A stretch of 32,909 bases of DNA from a virus: positions 1 to 32,909 of IMG/VR virus record IMGVR_UViG_3300009537_000091; one strand, 5' to 3'. Position numbers and translations under genes: made by a program. The notes beneath the pieces were generated by a model. That model did no database searches. It saw only the letters and a program-made list of their open reading frames with translations, and was not told where the DNA came from. Shown here piece by piece: positions 22,878 through 29,695 of this stretch (position 1 is its first letter; each line of letters starts with the position of its first letter).

Positions 22878-23461
22878 GCTTTCCCTTTCTCGGATGGCGA
22901 ACCAGCCGATGATGCCAACGGCGATGCGCCGTGGCATATCTTGTCGTTAGGGACATTGAGTTCATTTGCATCGAACACGCTGATTATCTGTGCGCGTCCA
23001 AAGTAGGTTCGTGGCTGCCAGACGTAGCAGGCCGTCATCCCGAAGCGGTGCGCCTTCTTGTATCGCCCCATCGAGTTTGCTGGGATGTACCAGTGTTGGA
23101 AGATGATTCTTTGTCGGGCGATTCTCGCTAGTTCGGTTAGCAGGTCGTGATTCCATTGCAGCTTGCCGTTATACGGCGGGTCACATAGCACCGAGTCGAA
23201 GCTGCCGTCTGGCACTTGCTCTTTCATGTTCGCCGCGTCGCATCGGATGTCTGCCGTTTCTTCGTGCAGGTCTAGGCGCACATCACCCAGCTTGCTTTTT
23301 CCACAGCACACATGCAGCGAGCGTGGGACTAGCAGCGTGGCCAGCAGTTGCGAGATTGAGTCTGGCCATAGCACCTTGTTCACCGTGTAGATATGGCTTG
23401 TTCCCGCAAGCGGTACGTTGCCGTGGCTCGCTTGTATCCCCGGTTGGTTTCGGTATGTCAC
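22874..23461 (-). CDS. SAM-dependent DNA methyltransferase (N6-adenine type)
   Basis: The protein is 195 aa from the GTG at 23461 (GTGA overlap) or 198 aa from the ATG at 23470. The SLHVCCGKSKLGDVRLDL segment (residues about 48-65) is the SAM-binding loop and CDPPYNGK (93-100) the catalytic DPPY motif of N6-adenine or N4-cytosine enzymes. It is short and I see no clear target-recognition domain. It could protect phage DNA from restriction. No cognate nuclease is adjacent; the DUF4326 gene follows. Confidence 0.83.
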   Translation of the reverse strand: MTYRNQPGIQASHGNVPLAGTSHIYTVNKVLWPDSISQLLATLLVPRSLHVCCGKSKLGDVRLDLHEETADIRCDAANMKEQVPDGSFDSVLCDPPYNGKLQWNHDLLTELARIARQRIIFQHWYIPANSMGRYKKAHRFGMTACYVWQPRTYFGRAQIISVFDANELNVPNDKICHGASPLASSAGSPSEKGKA

Positions 23462-23625
23462 TGTTCCCATATCCGTGCGTTGGGGCGATTAGCCCACCGT
23501 GCTTTTGCAGCATGGCTGGCCGCCGCCGTTCGTTGTTTCTTGGTCATTCCGCGCCATCTGGCTTTTCCGGCGCTGGCGCGCTTCTGGTCTTTCCACTGGT
23601 GGCCGCATTTGGGGCATTTGTTCAC
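23458..23625 (-). CDS. 55-aa zinc-ribbon/basic protein
   Basis: A GTG-started ORF (MNKCPKCGHQWKDQKRASAG) begins with a CPKCGHQW half-ribbon and continues with two related basic stretches, AGKARWRGMTKK and AAKARWANRP. GTGA overlaps at both ends, with the coiled-coil gene before and the methyltransferase after, support it. It is probably a nucleic-acid binder. Confidence 0.62.
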   Translation of the reverse strand: MNKCPKCGHQWKDQKRASAGKARWRGMTKKQRTAAASHAAKARWANRPNARIWEQ

Positions 23626-23819
23626 TTGCCGTACTTCCTCTCCGCGAGCACTAGCCAGTCAGCCCCGATTTTCTTCGCCGCTTTTTCTGCCGCGTTTTTG
23701 GCGCGGATCGCTTCTGTTGCTTCTGCGCGGAGTTTGTGTACCCGGCGGTCAGCTTCGGTTCGCGCCTCCGCTAGCCGTTCCATCCTCACTTCTTCCTCTG
23801 CTGTCAGTGGTGTATTCAT
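23622..23819 (-). CDS. 65-aa coiled-coil protein at the head of a sub-operon
   Basis: MNTPLTAEEEVRMERLAEAR and the rest are almost entirely charged helix, so it is likely a coiled coil. It has no Shine-Dalgarno sequence. Instead the ATG sits 6 nt after the -10 of a well-formed promoter (23826-23854), so its mRNA is probably leaderless. It is the first gene of the sub-operon leading to the methyltransferase and DUF4326 genes. Confidence 0.68.
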   Translation of the reverse strand: MNTPLTAEEEVRMERLAEARTEADRRVHKLRAEATEAIRAKNAAEKAAKKIGADWLVLAERKYGK

Positions 23820-23825
23820 GCCGCT

Positions 23826-23854
23826 ATAGTATGCGTGCTAGCTTGCATTGTCAA
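23826..23854 (-). promoter_or_regulatory. Sigma70-type promoter driving a leaderless transcript
   Basis: On the minus strand TTGACA (23854-23849), a 17-bp spacer and TACTAT (23831-23826) form a strong promoter. Counting 7 nt from the -10 places +1 on the A of the ATG at 23819. It lies in a 75-bp gap between genes. Confidence 0.75.
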
Positions 23855-23894
23855 GCGTGATTCGCGCCCCAACAAATCGCCGCAGCGAATGTCG

Positions 23895-24152
23895 TCAGAC
23901 TCCATCGCTGACCTCTGCGTTCGGTTTGCCCGGTTTGATGGCTTTCCCGCAGAAGGGACAAAACCTGTAGTGGTTTTCCGTCACCCCGCCCGTCTCAAAT
24001 ACTTGACCCTCGCCACAAGTCGTGAACCAGTTGCCGTCGTTGTCTTCCGTCCAGACGCACCCCGAAAGGCAGCTTGGGTGTACTGTCGTGTCAGCATTCA
24101 TTCCGCCAAATCCATGCGCTATTTTGGGCTGGCGGTTCTGTTTTGTTTTCAT
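23895..24152 (-). CDS. Zinc-binding hypothetical protein
   Basis: The 85-aa protein contains CLSGCVWTEDNDGNWFTTCG and RFCPFCGKAI. This is a common small-phage-protein pattern (CxW.E...G.W.T.CG....F.FCPxCGk) that likely binds zinc. I use the ATG at 24152 because AAAGGA precedes it; longer readings run into the upstream gene. Function is unknown. Confidence 0.72.
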   Translation of the reverse strand: MKTKQNRQPKIAHGFGGMNADTTVHPSCLSGCVWTEDNDGNWFTTCGEGQVFETGGVTENHYRFCPFCGKAIKPGKPNAEVSDGV

Positions 24153-24163
24153 CGGTTGTCCTT

Positions 24164-24523
24164 TCACCATTTCCCCTCTCTGGCCGGGGCCAGCCCGTCG
24201 GCCTTGCGGACGGCGAGAGTCATCTTCATTACCCACGTTCGTAACTGCGCGCTCCCGTTTTCGGCCAGTTGTTCCCACCGCCGGAATACCTCGCCTTGCG
24301 CCACCGGGTCCTTATTGGCGATCTTCTTGGCACACTGCCCGTCGGCGGCGTCCAGTTGATAGTTGGCCTCGACCTTCCGGTCGTAAACCTCCCGGCACTC
24401 GTTGCAAACGTTCGGTTTCAGGTTGCAACCCAGCCGGGTCAGCGCGGTGACATTCTCCGTGTCCGCCGCGAAGCTGAACCCACGGTGACAAAATTGGCAG
24501 GTGTAGTTGACGGTCGTGGTCAT
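24164..24523 (-). CDS. Zinc-finger hypothetical protein
   Basis: The 119-aa protein has an N-terminal finger, CQFCHRGF ... CNLKPNVCNECREVY (residues about 8-45), followed by a helical C-terminus (VFRRWEQLAENGSAQLRTWV). The start at 24523 is an ATGA overlap with the DUF1376 gene; longer readings are shadows. It may assist the replication protein upstream. Confidence 0.7.
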   Translation of the reverse strand: MTTTVNYTCQFCHRGFSFAADTENVTALTRLGCNLKPNVCNECREVYDRKVEANYQLDAADGQCAKKIANKDPVAQGEVFRRWEQLAENGSAQLRTWVMKMTLAVRKADGLAPAREGKW

Positions 24524-25335
24524 CGGCGTTGCCTCCGTTTGGTTTCCTCGCGCTCGTGGTGATTGCGTTCGGACGTGGTCAGCCACTGGACAAACCGGGC
24601 CGGGTCGGTGGCGGTGACGAATGACAACGGCGCCCCCTTGCCCGCCTCCGGGTGTACCGCCCACGCAATCACATCCTCGATCTGGCCGGGCTTATAACCA
24701 CGGCTCAGGAGTTCCCCGATGTTGGCCCGGCACCGTTCCCGCGTCGTGTCTAGCGGGGCCATCCTGAATCTTTCCATGCCATACTTCAGGACGGCGGCGA
24801 CGGCCTTCGGGTCACACGCCGGGAGTTCCTCAGCATCGGCGTCGTGGAGGTCACGCCGGGGCGGGGGCCGGGAGATTATCATCCCCTCCGACTCCTTACT
24901 GCCAACACCAGAGCCAGAGCCAGACCCACGGTGTTCAACATCTGCTGAACGGACGTTGAACGTCTGTTCAGTTGTAAGTGGTTGATGTTGCCTGCTAACA
25001 CCTGAAGCGCGACCGGCCTTGCTCGCTTTCGCGCTCTTTTCCTCGAACCTCAGATACTCCTGTTCCAAACGGACGTTCAACAGACGTTCGTTGCGGAGCG
25101 TGAAACAACGTAGCACTGCGGGCTTCACACTCAGCCAATCCGCTAGACTCGGCATCCCTGATAGGGAGGCCAAGTCGGCGTCGTCGTTGGGAAGTGTGGC
25201 CGGCGGAGTACCTTGCCACGCCCGGCAGAGGAGCAGGATGTATGCGCCGCGTTCGGCGGGTTTCATCAACAGCACCTTTGGGCTTGCGAGAAAATCATCA
25301 ACATAAAATTGAAAGTACGGGGGTATGCGCCTCAC
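24520..25335 (-). CDS. DUF1376-type replication protein
   Basis: The 271-aa protein starts at GTG. Residues 3-90 match DUF1376: IPPYFQFYVDDFLASPKVLL, MKPAERGAYILLLCRAW, LPNDDADLASLSGM. The linker is Ser/Gly-rich (HRGSGSGSGVGSKES), followed by a C-terminal helical domain (DTTRERCRANIGELLSRGYK). Proteins of this form usually sit where phages encode an O-like initiator and may recruit a host helicase. It is the best candidate for initiating replication here. The start overlaps the upstream ORF as GTGA. Confidence 0.82.
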   Translation of the reverse strand: MRRIPPYFQFYVDDFLASPKVLLMKPAERGAYILLLCRAWQGTPPATLPNDDADLASLSGMPSLADWLSVKPAVLRCFTLRNERLLNVRLEQEYLRFEEKSAKASKAGRASGVSRQHQPLTTEQTFNVRSADVEHRGSGSGSGVGSKESEGMIISRPPPRRDLHDADAEELPACDPKAVAAVLKYGMERFRMAPLDTTRERCRANIGELLSRGYKPGQIEDVIAWAVHPEAGKGAPLSFVTATDPARFVQWLTTSERNHHEREETKRRQRR

Positions 25336-25511
25336 GATTGTCTTACTCCAAAAGCAATCAGGCCACCACTGGCCGCGCAAGCATTACCCGGCAAGGATAG
25401 AGTTGTTGCGCTGCCGCCAATGGTGGCTTGACTGTTTTCGTTTCTGAACCTTGCCGGGTGCATTGCGGACATCCTACCGGAACCGTCTTTTGTTGTCAAG
25501 GCCGGGGTCAT
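25332..25511 (-). CDS. 59-aa ORF with embedded promoter and second start
   Basis: This ORF (MTPALTTKDGSGRMSAMHPA) is linked by ATGA to the gene before and GTGA to the gene after. A consensus-like promoter lies inside its first 14 codons, positioned so that the internal ATG at 25463 would open a leaderless message for a 43-aa form (MHPARFRNENSQATIGGSAT). The composition is Ser/Ala/Gly-rich and no family is recognised. Coding is plausible, but this may partly be a leader region. Confidence 0.45.
   Translation of the reverse strand: MTPALTTKDGSGRMSAMHPARFRNENSQATIGGSATTLSLPGNACAASGGLIAFGVRQS
25471..25499 (-). promoter_or_regulatory. Internal promoter upstream of the DUF1376 gene
   Basis: On the minus strand TTGACA (25499-25494), 17 bp, TAGGAT (25476-25471), then 7 nt to the ATG at 25463. 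The predicted start is at the ATG or one base before it. It would drive the replication gene independently of the long early transcript. Confidence 0.62.
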
Positions 25512-25732
25512 CGCTGTTGCCTCCACTGCCAGAAATCGTCCAGCCAAGTATGCCCCAACCGCTCGCGCAAGTACTGATCCATCATCGCGTCCACAGGGCG
25601 CATCAACCGCCAGTATTCGTCGTGACAATCATTAGTGCAAAAGACTTGCCACTTGCGGTCGGGGGTGAATGCTTTGCCACAAGTGCGGAGCTTGCAAATC
25701 GGCAGTGGTAACGCATGGCGCGGATTCTTCAT
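25508..25732 (-). CDS. Zinc-finger hypothetical protein
   Basis: The 74-aa protein carries CKLRTCGKAFTPDRKWQVFC and TNDCHDEYW, a pattern of small phage zinc proteins (CxxCgkxFxPxxxxQ.FCsxxC...YW). It ends with an aromatic helix (LDDFWQWRQQR). The ATG at 25732 shares one base with the upstream TGA. Confidence 0.72.
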   Translation of the reverse strand: MKNPRHALPLPICKLRTCGKAFTPDRKWQVFCTNDCHDEYWRLMRPVDAMMDQYLRERLGHTWLDDFWQWRQQR

Positions 25733-25941
25733 CACTTGAACAAGACCTCTCTGACGATACAATCGGTGGCGTGCGTTGGCCGGGCGCACCCGCAATGGCG
25801 GCACACTGTAAAGCCTCGTTCCATCTTCCAAGTCAGCGCCAGCACCGCCGCGCCGAGCCGGTCTAGCTCCGCCTGCATCAACGCGATCTGGTCGGGAATA
25901 TCCCGGTCAACGGCGAGGCTCTGGTCGTCGGGGTGGGTCAT
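25732..25941 (-). CDS. Small helical zinc-motif protein
   Basis: The 69-aa protein has an N-terminal helix (DIPDQIALMQAELDRLGAAV) and CRHCGCARPTHATDC near the end. It is linked by ATGA to the nucleotidyltransferase upstream. Function is unknown. Confidence 0.68.
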   Translation of the reverse strand: MTHPDDQSLAVDRDIPDQIALMQAELDRLGAAVLALTWKMERGFTVCRHCGCARPTHATDCIVREVLFK

Positions 25942-26501
25942 GGCCGCTCCTCCGGTTCAAGATAGGGGACTCCACACAACTCAAAGACGTGTTTCTCGCT
26001 TGTCGCCGGAATGATGCTTCGGTCAGAGCAAGTCACCCCGGATCCGTAGGCATTCAACGACCGCCCGATTCGCTGCGCCCCCATCGCAAGTCTAAGGTTC
26101 GTGGCTTTCCCGCCAGTCCTGACGACCAGACTCACCCACCAATTTCTTTCCGTGGTAGCGAACAGGTCAAGCGGGATGCCGCTGGTGGTGTGGATTGCCA
26201 GCTTATTCTTTGGCCCCCAAGTAAAACAGCCCTTGACGTTCGGGCGTTGTGCGATGAGGTCTTTCCGCACCCATTCCGCAATCAGTTCGTCGGCCAGTGA
26301 GTAGGATTCCTGTGACAACAAATCAAGCTGCCGTTGGCCTTCGCGCGGGACAAACAGTAATTCAATGTCGCCCACGTCCGGCTTGTGCCTTCGCAGGCTC
26401 CCGGTAATCTCGATGCGGCAACAGGTAGAGGCGAGCGCGTCTTTCAGTTTTTGAGCGACTTCCAATGCCTCGGCATAGGGATAACGTTTGGGGTGGGTCA
26501 T
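25938..26501 (-). CDS. Pol beta/PolX-like nucleotidyltransferase
   Basis: The 187-aa protein has ITGSLRRHKPDVGDIELLFV (residues 32-51), the G-S...G-D-x-E/D nucleotidyltransferase signature with metal ligands D45 and E47. The third acidic residue is D112 in GIPLDLFATTERNW. The layout matches the palm/fingers of family X polymerases and related phage proteins. The helix-hairpin-helix and PHP domains of full PolX are absent. It could add nucleotides in repair or end processing; whether it polymerises is unknown. It is coupled by ATGA to both neighbours. Confidence 0.82.
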   Translation of the reverse strand: MTHPKRYPYAEALEVAQKLKDALASTCCRIEITGSLRRHKPDVGDIELLFVPREGQRQLDLLSQESYSLADELIAEWVRKDLIAQRPNVKGCFTWGPKNKLAIHTTSGIPLDLFATTERNWWVSLVVRTGGKATNLRLAMGAQRIGRSLNAYGSGVTCSDRSIIPATSEKHVFELCGVPYLEPEERP

Positions 26502-26782
26502 CGTGCTTTTCTCCTATCGCCAAGTTTCCATTCGTCCAGTTGCGCCGGGGTCGGTTCACGGTCAAGGCAATCGCAGTTGCAAATCCTGCCGGTGACAGTG
26601 TACCCGCAGTCTATCGGGTGCGGCCACTCCGGGTTGACTCCACTCCCGCCGCAATCCTCGCACTCGCATTCCAGCCGGTCGGGGCCGGTGAACCACTCCC
26701 AGTAGCCGGTGCCGCCGCATCTGCTGCATTTGATGGTCACTTGTGGCCTTCGTTGTTTGCGATAAGTAAAGAATGCGCTCAT
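26498..26782 (-). CDS. DnaJ-type zinc-motif protein
   Basis: The 94-aa protein includes CSRCGGTGYWEWF and CECEDCGGSGVNP, repeated CxxCGGxG units like those in the DnaJ zinc domain, then CNCDCLDREPTPAQ. No J domain is present. Such proteins are frequent in phage early regions with unknown roles. It overlaps its upstream neighbour as ATGA. Confidence 0.74.
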   Translation of the reverse strand: MSAFFTYRKQRRPQVTIKCSRCGGTGYWEWFTGPDRLECECEDCGGSGVNPEWPHPIDCGYTVTGRICNCDCLDREPTPAQLDEWKLGDRRKAR

Positions 26783-27006
26783 TCGGTTTCTCTGATGATA
26801 TGCTTGGCTTGAAACTCACCGCACCAGTTGTCTGGTTGCGTTTCCGGCCACCAAGCGTTTGTGTTTTTGATGCCCCAGAGTAGGGTTATCTTCGGCGGGT
26901 GTCGCCTGCACTGTCCGTCGGATGAGTTGTCGTACTTCATGTAGTAAAGGCAAGCAGAACAAGCCGCCTCTGCCAACTCGCAGGTCGATTTCGCGTTATC
27001 TGCCAT
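26779..27006 (-). CDS. Cys-rich small protein (WCGEF family pattern)
   Basis: The 75-aa protein shows C..AACSACLYYMK, GQCRRHPPKI, WPETQPDNWCGEF. This recurrent phage/bacterial small-protein pattern (CxxCxY...G.CRR.PP...WP.....WCGE) probably binds a metal or cluster. AAAGGA precedes the ATG. Confidence 0.75.
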   Translation of the reverse strand: MADNAKSTCELAEAACSACLYYMKYDNSSDGQCRRHPPKITLLWGIKNTNAWWPETQPDNWCGEFQAKHIIRETE

Positions 27007-27055
27007 CGGCGTCCTTTCCGCCCTGCGCGCGGCAGGGCTTTTCGTTCTCCTTCAC
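26996..27055 (-). CDS. Possible 19-aa micro-ORF
   Basis: A GTG-started ORF (MKENEKPCRAQGGKDADGR) overlaps the HNH gene stop as GTGA, has GAGGA upstream, and ends 11 bp inside the next gene. The junction pattern fits the rest of the operon. The length is too small for confidence; it may just carry ribosomes across the hairpin at 27020-27042. Confidence 0.28.
   Translation of the reverse strand: MKENEKPCRAQGGKDADGR
27020..27042 (+). terminator. Terminator-like hairpin read on the plus strand
   Basis: GCCCTGC (27020-27026), a GCGCG loop, then GCAGGGC (27032-27038) followed by TTTT. It has intrinsic-terminator form only in the plus direction, opposite to the surrounding genes. It might stop plus-strand read-through or antisense transcription; in the minus direction it is only a hairpin between two genes. 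Confidence 0.4.
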
Positions 27056-27429
27056 TTGCATTCCTCCTTCAGCCCGGCAATCGTGCGCTCCAGAAAATCC
27101 AGCGTGACGATCTGCGTCTTGATGGCCTTCACCCGGAGTCCCTTGATTTCCTTCATTCCGATTTCGTCAGCCAACCAGACTAAGTAAGGCGTGTTGCAGG
27201 CCGCGTGCGCCCACCACTTGTGCAAGCCCTGAGCGAGCGTGATACCGTTGTCGGTGTCCCACCGGGTTGACTTGAACCGGCGGCTCTCGATGTGGTGCGC
27301 GTTCAACACCACGTCAGGATTGCCCCGACCCGTCTTGCGGCACTTGTACCCATCCCGTTTCTTGACCGCCTCGCTCCACAAGTCGTCAGCCTGTTTCTCC
27401 AGCTTCTTGATGCGGGTGCGCTTTGTCAT
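27052..27429 (-). CDS. HNH-type nuclease, NinG-like
   Basis: The 125-aa protein begins with a helix (IKKLEKQADDLWSEAVKKRD), then GYKCRKTGR, LNAHHIESRR, TRWDTDNGITLAQGLHKWWA. The AHHI...N...H order is an HNH nuclease core, and the context resembles lambda NinG/Rap-type recombination nucleases. Only one zinc cysteine is visible, so the zinc knuckle may be lost. It lies among recombination genes. The ATG overlaps the gene upstream. Confidence 0.8.
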   Translation of the reverse strand: MTKRTRIKKLEKQADDLWSEAVKKRDGYKCRKTGRGNPDVVLNAHHIESRRFKSTRWDTDNGITLAQGLHKWWAHAACNTPYLVWLADEIGMKEIKGLRVKAIKTQIVTLDFLERTIAGLKEECK

Positions 27430-27653
27430 CGCACGTCTTCCTTGTTCGCGGCATCGTATTCCTTGATGGCTTGGTCAACCACTGCACCAATCTGAGCAAG
27501 CCCGGCGGCAGACTCTACCGCCCAATGCTCAGTTTTCAAGACCGCATACGCCCCGCCGCCGCCGTCCATAATCTCAACCTCTAGTCGCCCGTCAATATCT
27601 GAGCAACAGTCCTTCTCTTGTGTGGCCTCAAATCGTGTAGCAACGAGTCTCAT
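27426..27653 (-). CDS. Hypothetical protein
   Basis: The 75-aa acidic protein (MRLVATRFEATQEKDCCSDI) has a beta-like first half and a helix AGLAQIGAVVDQAIKEYDA. GGGAGG precedes the ATG. The start overlaps the stop of a 13-codon ORF. No family is recognised. Confidence 0.66.
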   Translation of the reverse strand: MRLVATRFEATQEKDCCSDIDGRLEVEIMDGGGGAYAVLKTEHWAVESAAGLAQIGAVVDQAIKEYDAANKEDVR

Positions 27654-27691
27654 ACCGCCTCCCGATGAATCGCCCGGAGTTCCCGGCTCAT
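27650..27691 (-). CDS. Possible 13-aa coupling micro-ORF
   Basis: MSRELRAIHREAV starts 4 nt after the previous stop and ends as ATGA with the next gene. It preserves the coupling chain seen throughout this operon. There is no direct proof of expression. Confidence 0.25.
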   Translation of the reverse strand: MSRELRAIHREAV

Positions 27692-27695
27692 GGCA

Positions 27696-27920
27696 TCACC
27701 GGAAGAACTGTGGCAGTCTCCCGGCTGCGTCCAATTCGGCTGCCAGCCTCTCGAAATAGAGCGTGCAGTTCTCGCCATAATCCTCAACCGCCTTGCCGTC
27801 TGTCCCCAAAATATTGCTGAAGCTCTTGGGGTCGTCAGCATACCGCTTCGCCCATTCGTTGAATATGATTGTCATCCGTTGTTGTGTCGTTGTCATCTTG
27901 TCCTTTTGTTTGTTGTTCAT
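27696..27920 (-). CDS. Hypothetical protein
   Basis: The 74-aa protein (MNNKQKDKMTTTQQRMTIIF) contains FNEWAKRYADDPKSFSNILG and CTLYFERLAAELD, the wording of a common small phage early protein of unknown role. An in-frame ATG nine codons in is an alternative start. It overlaps the exonuclease stop as ATGA. Confidence 0.72.
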   Translation of the reverse strand: MNNKQKDKMTTTQQRMTIIFNEWAKRYADDPKSFSNILGTDGKAVEDYGENCTLYFERLAAELDAAGRLPQFFR

Positions 27921-28687
27921 AGCTGCCCGCCTGTCTGCCGCGTGATGTTCTCGGCAACGGACTTCTCAGCCTGCGGCACCTTGTACCCGACCTTCTTCTT
28001 GGCGTAGTAAAGCGCCAACGCCTTGTCGAACACCGCCAGATACTTCTTCAGGTCGCCAAACTCTCGCGCCTCGAAATCATTAGGGTCGTCCTTGCCCAGC
28101 CGCAGAATCAGGCGGCGGACAATGGTGCGTCCAGCTTGTGAAAAGTTCCTCCAGCGCGCCGCACCGCCCACCATCTCCAATCCTGCCTCATTCCACAGCC
28201 GCTCATACCCAGCCAACTGACAAACGTGGTCGTGGTAGATGTCCTTACTTGTCTTATGGTCAAGCAGGATGATGTCGCCGTTCTTCGGGTCACGCGCCAC
28301 AAGGTCAAGCGTCCCGCCGTATTTCTTCTTCTGGTGGACAAGCTGAATCTCCGCGCAAACAAACTCCAACCCCGACGCATCCCACCACCGGCGGAAGTTG
28401 TCGTGGGCAATCTGTGCCTGCTTGACATCGTTCGGCGTGAAGTCGCCCAAGTCAGCAGCCTGCCCTTGAACGTAACACTCATTCATCAGGTGGGCGCAAG
28501 TGCCGATGTTCCCGGCCTTGTCGCGCACTTTGGCCGGGTCAAGCCCGTCCGCGCCGCACTTGGCCGCCCAGTTGATTAACCCCTGCAAAGCATCGCCGCC
28601 GTAGGCCAGCTTTGCAATCGTGCTGCCGCCCGGTACTTTTGTGCCATCCGGGAGTTTATAGGTCTGGTGTGCCTTCGTTGCGCTCAT
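27917..28687 (-). CDS. PD-(D/E)XK exonuclease (RecB/lambda-exo-like)
   Basis: The 256-aa protein has GTLDLVARDPKNGDIILLDHKTSK (central part: D128, then D143-x-K145), followed by HVCQLAGYE (about 154-162), the RecB-family nuclease motif with a downstream Q..GY. H66 in GTCAHLMNE and E113 complete the usual metal site. It would resect dsDNA ends to feed the annealing protein encoded two genes upstream. The pairing is the Red/RecET logic. Coupled by ATGA on both sides. Confidence 0.87.
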   Translation of the reverse strand: MSATKAHQTYKLPDGTKVPGGSTIAKLAYGGDALQGLINWAAKCGADGLDPAKVRDKAGNIGTCAHLMNECYVQGQAADLGDFTPNDVKQAQIAHDNFRRWWDASGLEFVCAEIQLVHQKKKYGGTLDLVARDPKNGDIILLDHKTSKDIYHDHVCQLAGYERLWNEAGLEMVGGAARWRNFSQAGRTIVRRLILRLGKDDPNDFEAREFGDLKKYLAVFDKALALYYAKKKVGYKVPQAEKSVAENITRQTGGQL

Positions 28688-28857
28688 GCTAGTCCGATCT
28701 GTGTCTTGGCCATGCTCAACAACGACTGCGCCGACTTGAAACTAATCTCGGCGGCGTCGTGCGTGGCGATTGTGGTTTCAGCGGCAGCGTGGTCGCGCAG
28801 GAAAAGACGGGCGGCCTCCATGCGTTTCTCGATTTCGATTAGGTCTAGTGCTTCCAT
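28684..28857 (-). CDS. 57-aa helical protein between annealase and exonuclease
   Basis: The ORF (MEALDLIEIEKRMEAARLFL) is helical and acidic. AGGA lies before the ATG and the stop overlaps the exonuclease ATG. Its location inside the recombination pair suggests an accessory role, which is inference only. Confidence 0.68.
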   Translation of the reverse strand: MEALDLIEIEKRMEAARLFLRDHAAAETTIATHDAAEISFKSAQSLLSMAKTQIGLA

Positions 28858-28879
28858 TATGGCTTCCTATGGGTTGGTG

Positions 28880-29695
28880 TCAAAAAGGAACATCAGCAGA
28901 TTCACCGTCGCCCGGCTGTGCTGGTTCTGGTTCACCGGCTGGCACATCTTGGAATCCCGACTTCGCCCACTCGCACGCCGCCTCGTAATCTTCCGGGGCC
29001 AGCAGTGTGATGTGCGTCTTGCCTTCTTCGACGATGTACGGGTAGCGTACCGTCAACAGCCGGGCAATCTCGTCGCCGTCAACCAAGGCACCCTTGCCGA
29101 TAGCCCACAACCGTTTGGCCTGCTTCTCGGTAATCGTCTTGAACTTACCGGACGGCGCACGTTCCGCCGGTGGCGCGGTCGGCGTCTTGGCCGAGGCCGG
29201 CTTCGGGGCCGGTGTCCCGCGCTCCGGTTCTGTGACATTCTTGGCGCTCTCGAATCCGCCATCCGGCACTTCCTCTGCCGGCGTGGTTTCTAGCCCGGCA
29301 TCCATGAGTACCACCACATGAGCAAAGGCACTCCGGCAAGCCCGGCTAATCGCCCGCGTCTGCGCCATTGCCCGGCGAGCGTACTCAGGCCGTCCCGCCC
29401 AAGTCTTTTCATCGTCACCCACAAAGCCCTCTGCCGTGGCGATCACTGCGCCGGTGTCCATGCGCCGAATCTCGCCGATGGCAACAATGCCGCCGTCAAT
29501 CTTGGCAACGTCACGGGCTGAAGCAATGCACCCGTGCGCGGTGGCGATGGCCTGCCATCCTTCGCACTTGACATACTTGCGCCCGGCGATATTGCAGGCC
29601 GTCTTGACGACGATGGCCTTGCACACCCCGGCCACGTCCGTACTGTGCCGGTAAAGTTCCCCGGCGTTCTCGCGTTTAACCATCTCGGTTGTCAT
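28880..29695 (-). CDS. Single-strand annealing-type recombination protein
   Basis: The 271-aa protein contains RPEYARRAMAQTRAISRACR and LETTPAEEVPDG, a block recurring in phage ssDNA-annealing/ERF-like proteins. The front half (GRKYVKCEGWQAIATAHGC) fits the same group. A Pro/Ala linker (about residues 155-180) leads to a C-terminal region with ITEKQAKRLWAIGKGA. The last residues, ESADVPF, resemble the acidic-DxPF tip of SSB proteins, which recruits replication partners. With the RecB-like exonuclease it would form a Red/RecET-like pair. Confidence 0.75.
   Translation of the reverse strand: MTTEMVKRENAGELYRHSTDVAGVCKAIVVKTACNIAGRKYVKCEGWQAIATAHGCIASARDVAKIDGGIVAIGEIRRMDTGAVIATAEGFVGDDEKTWAGRPEYARRAMAQTRAISRACRSAFAHVVVLMDAGLETTPAEEVPDGGFESAKNVTEPERGTPAPKPASAKTPTAPPAERAPSGKFKTITEKQAKRLWAIGKGALVDGDEIARLLTVRYPYIVEEGKTHITLLAPEDYEAACEWAKSGFQDVPAGEPEPAQPGDGESADVPF

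Noticed and set aside
23323-23829. Plus-strand 168-aa hydrophobic ORF in the early region
   Set aside because: It runs opposite the 65-aa coiled-coil gene, the zinc-ribbon gene and the methyltransferase start, and crosses the minus promoter's operon. Its hydrophobicity is an artefact of reading charged codons in reverse.
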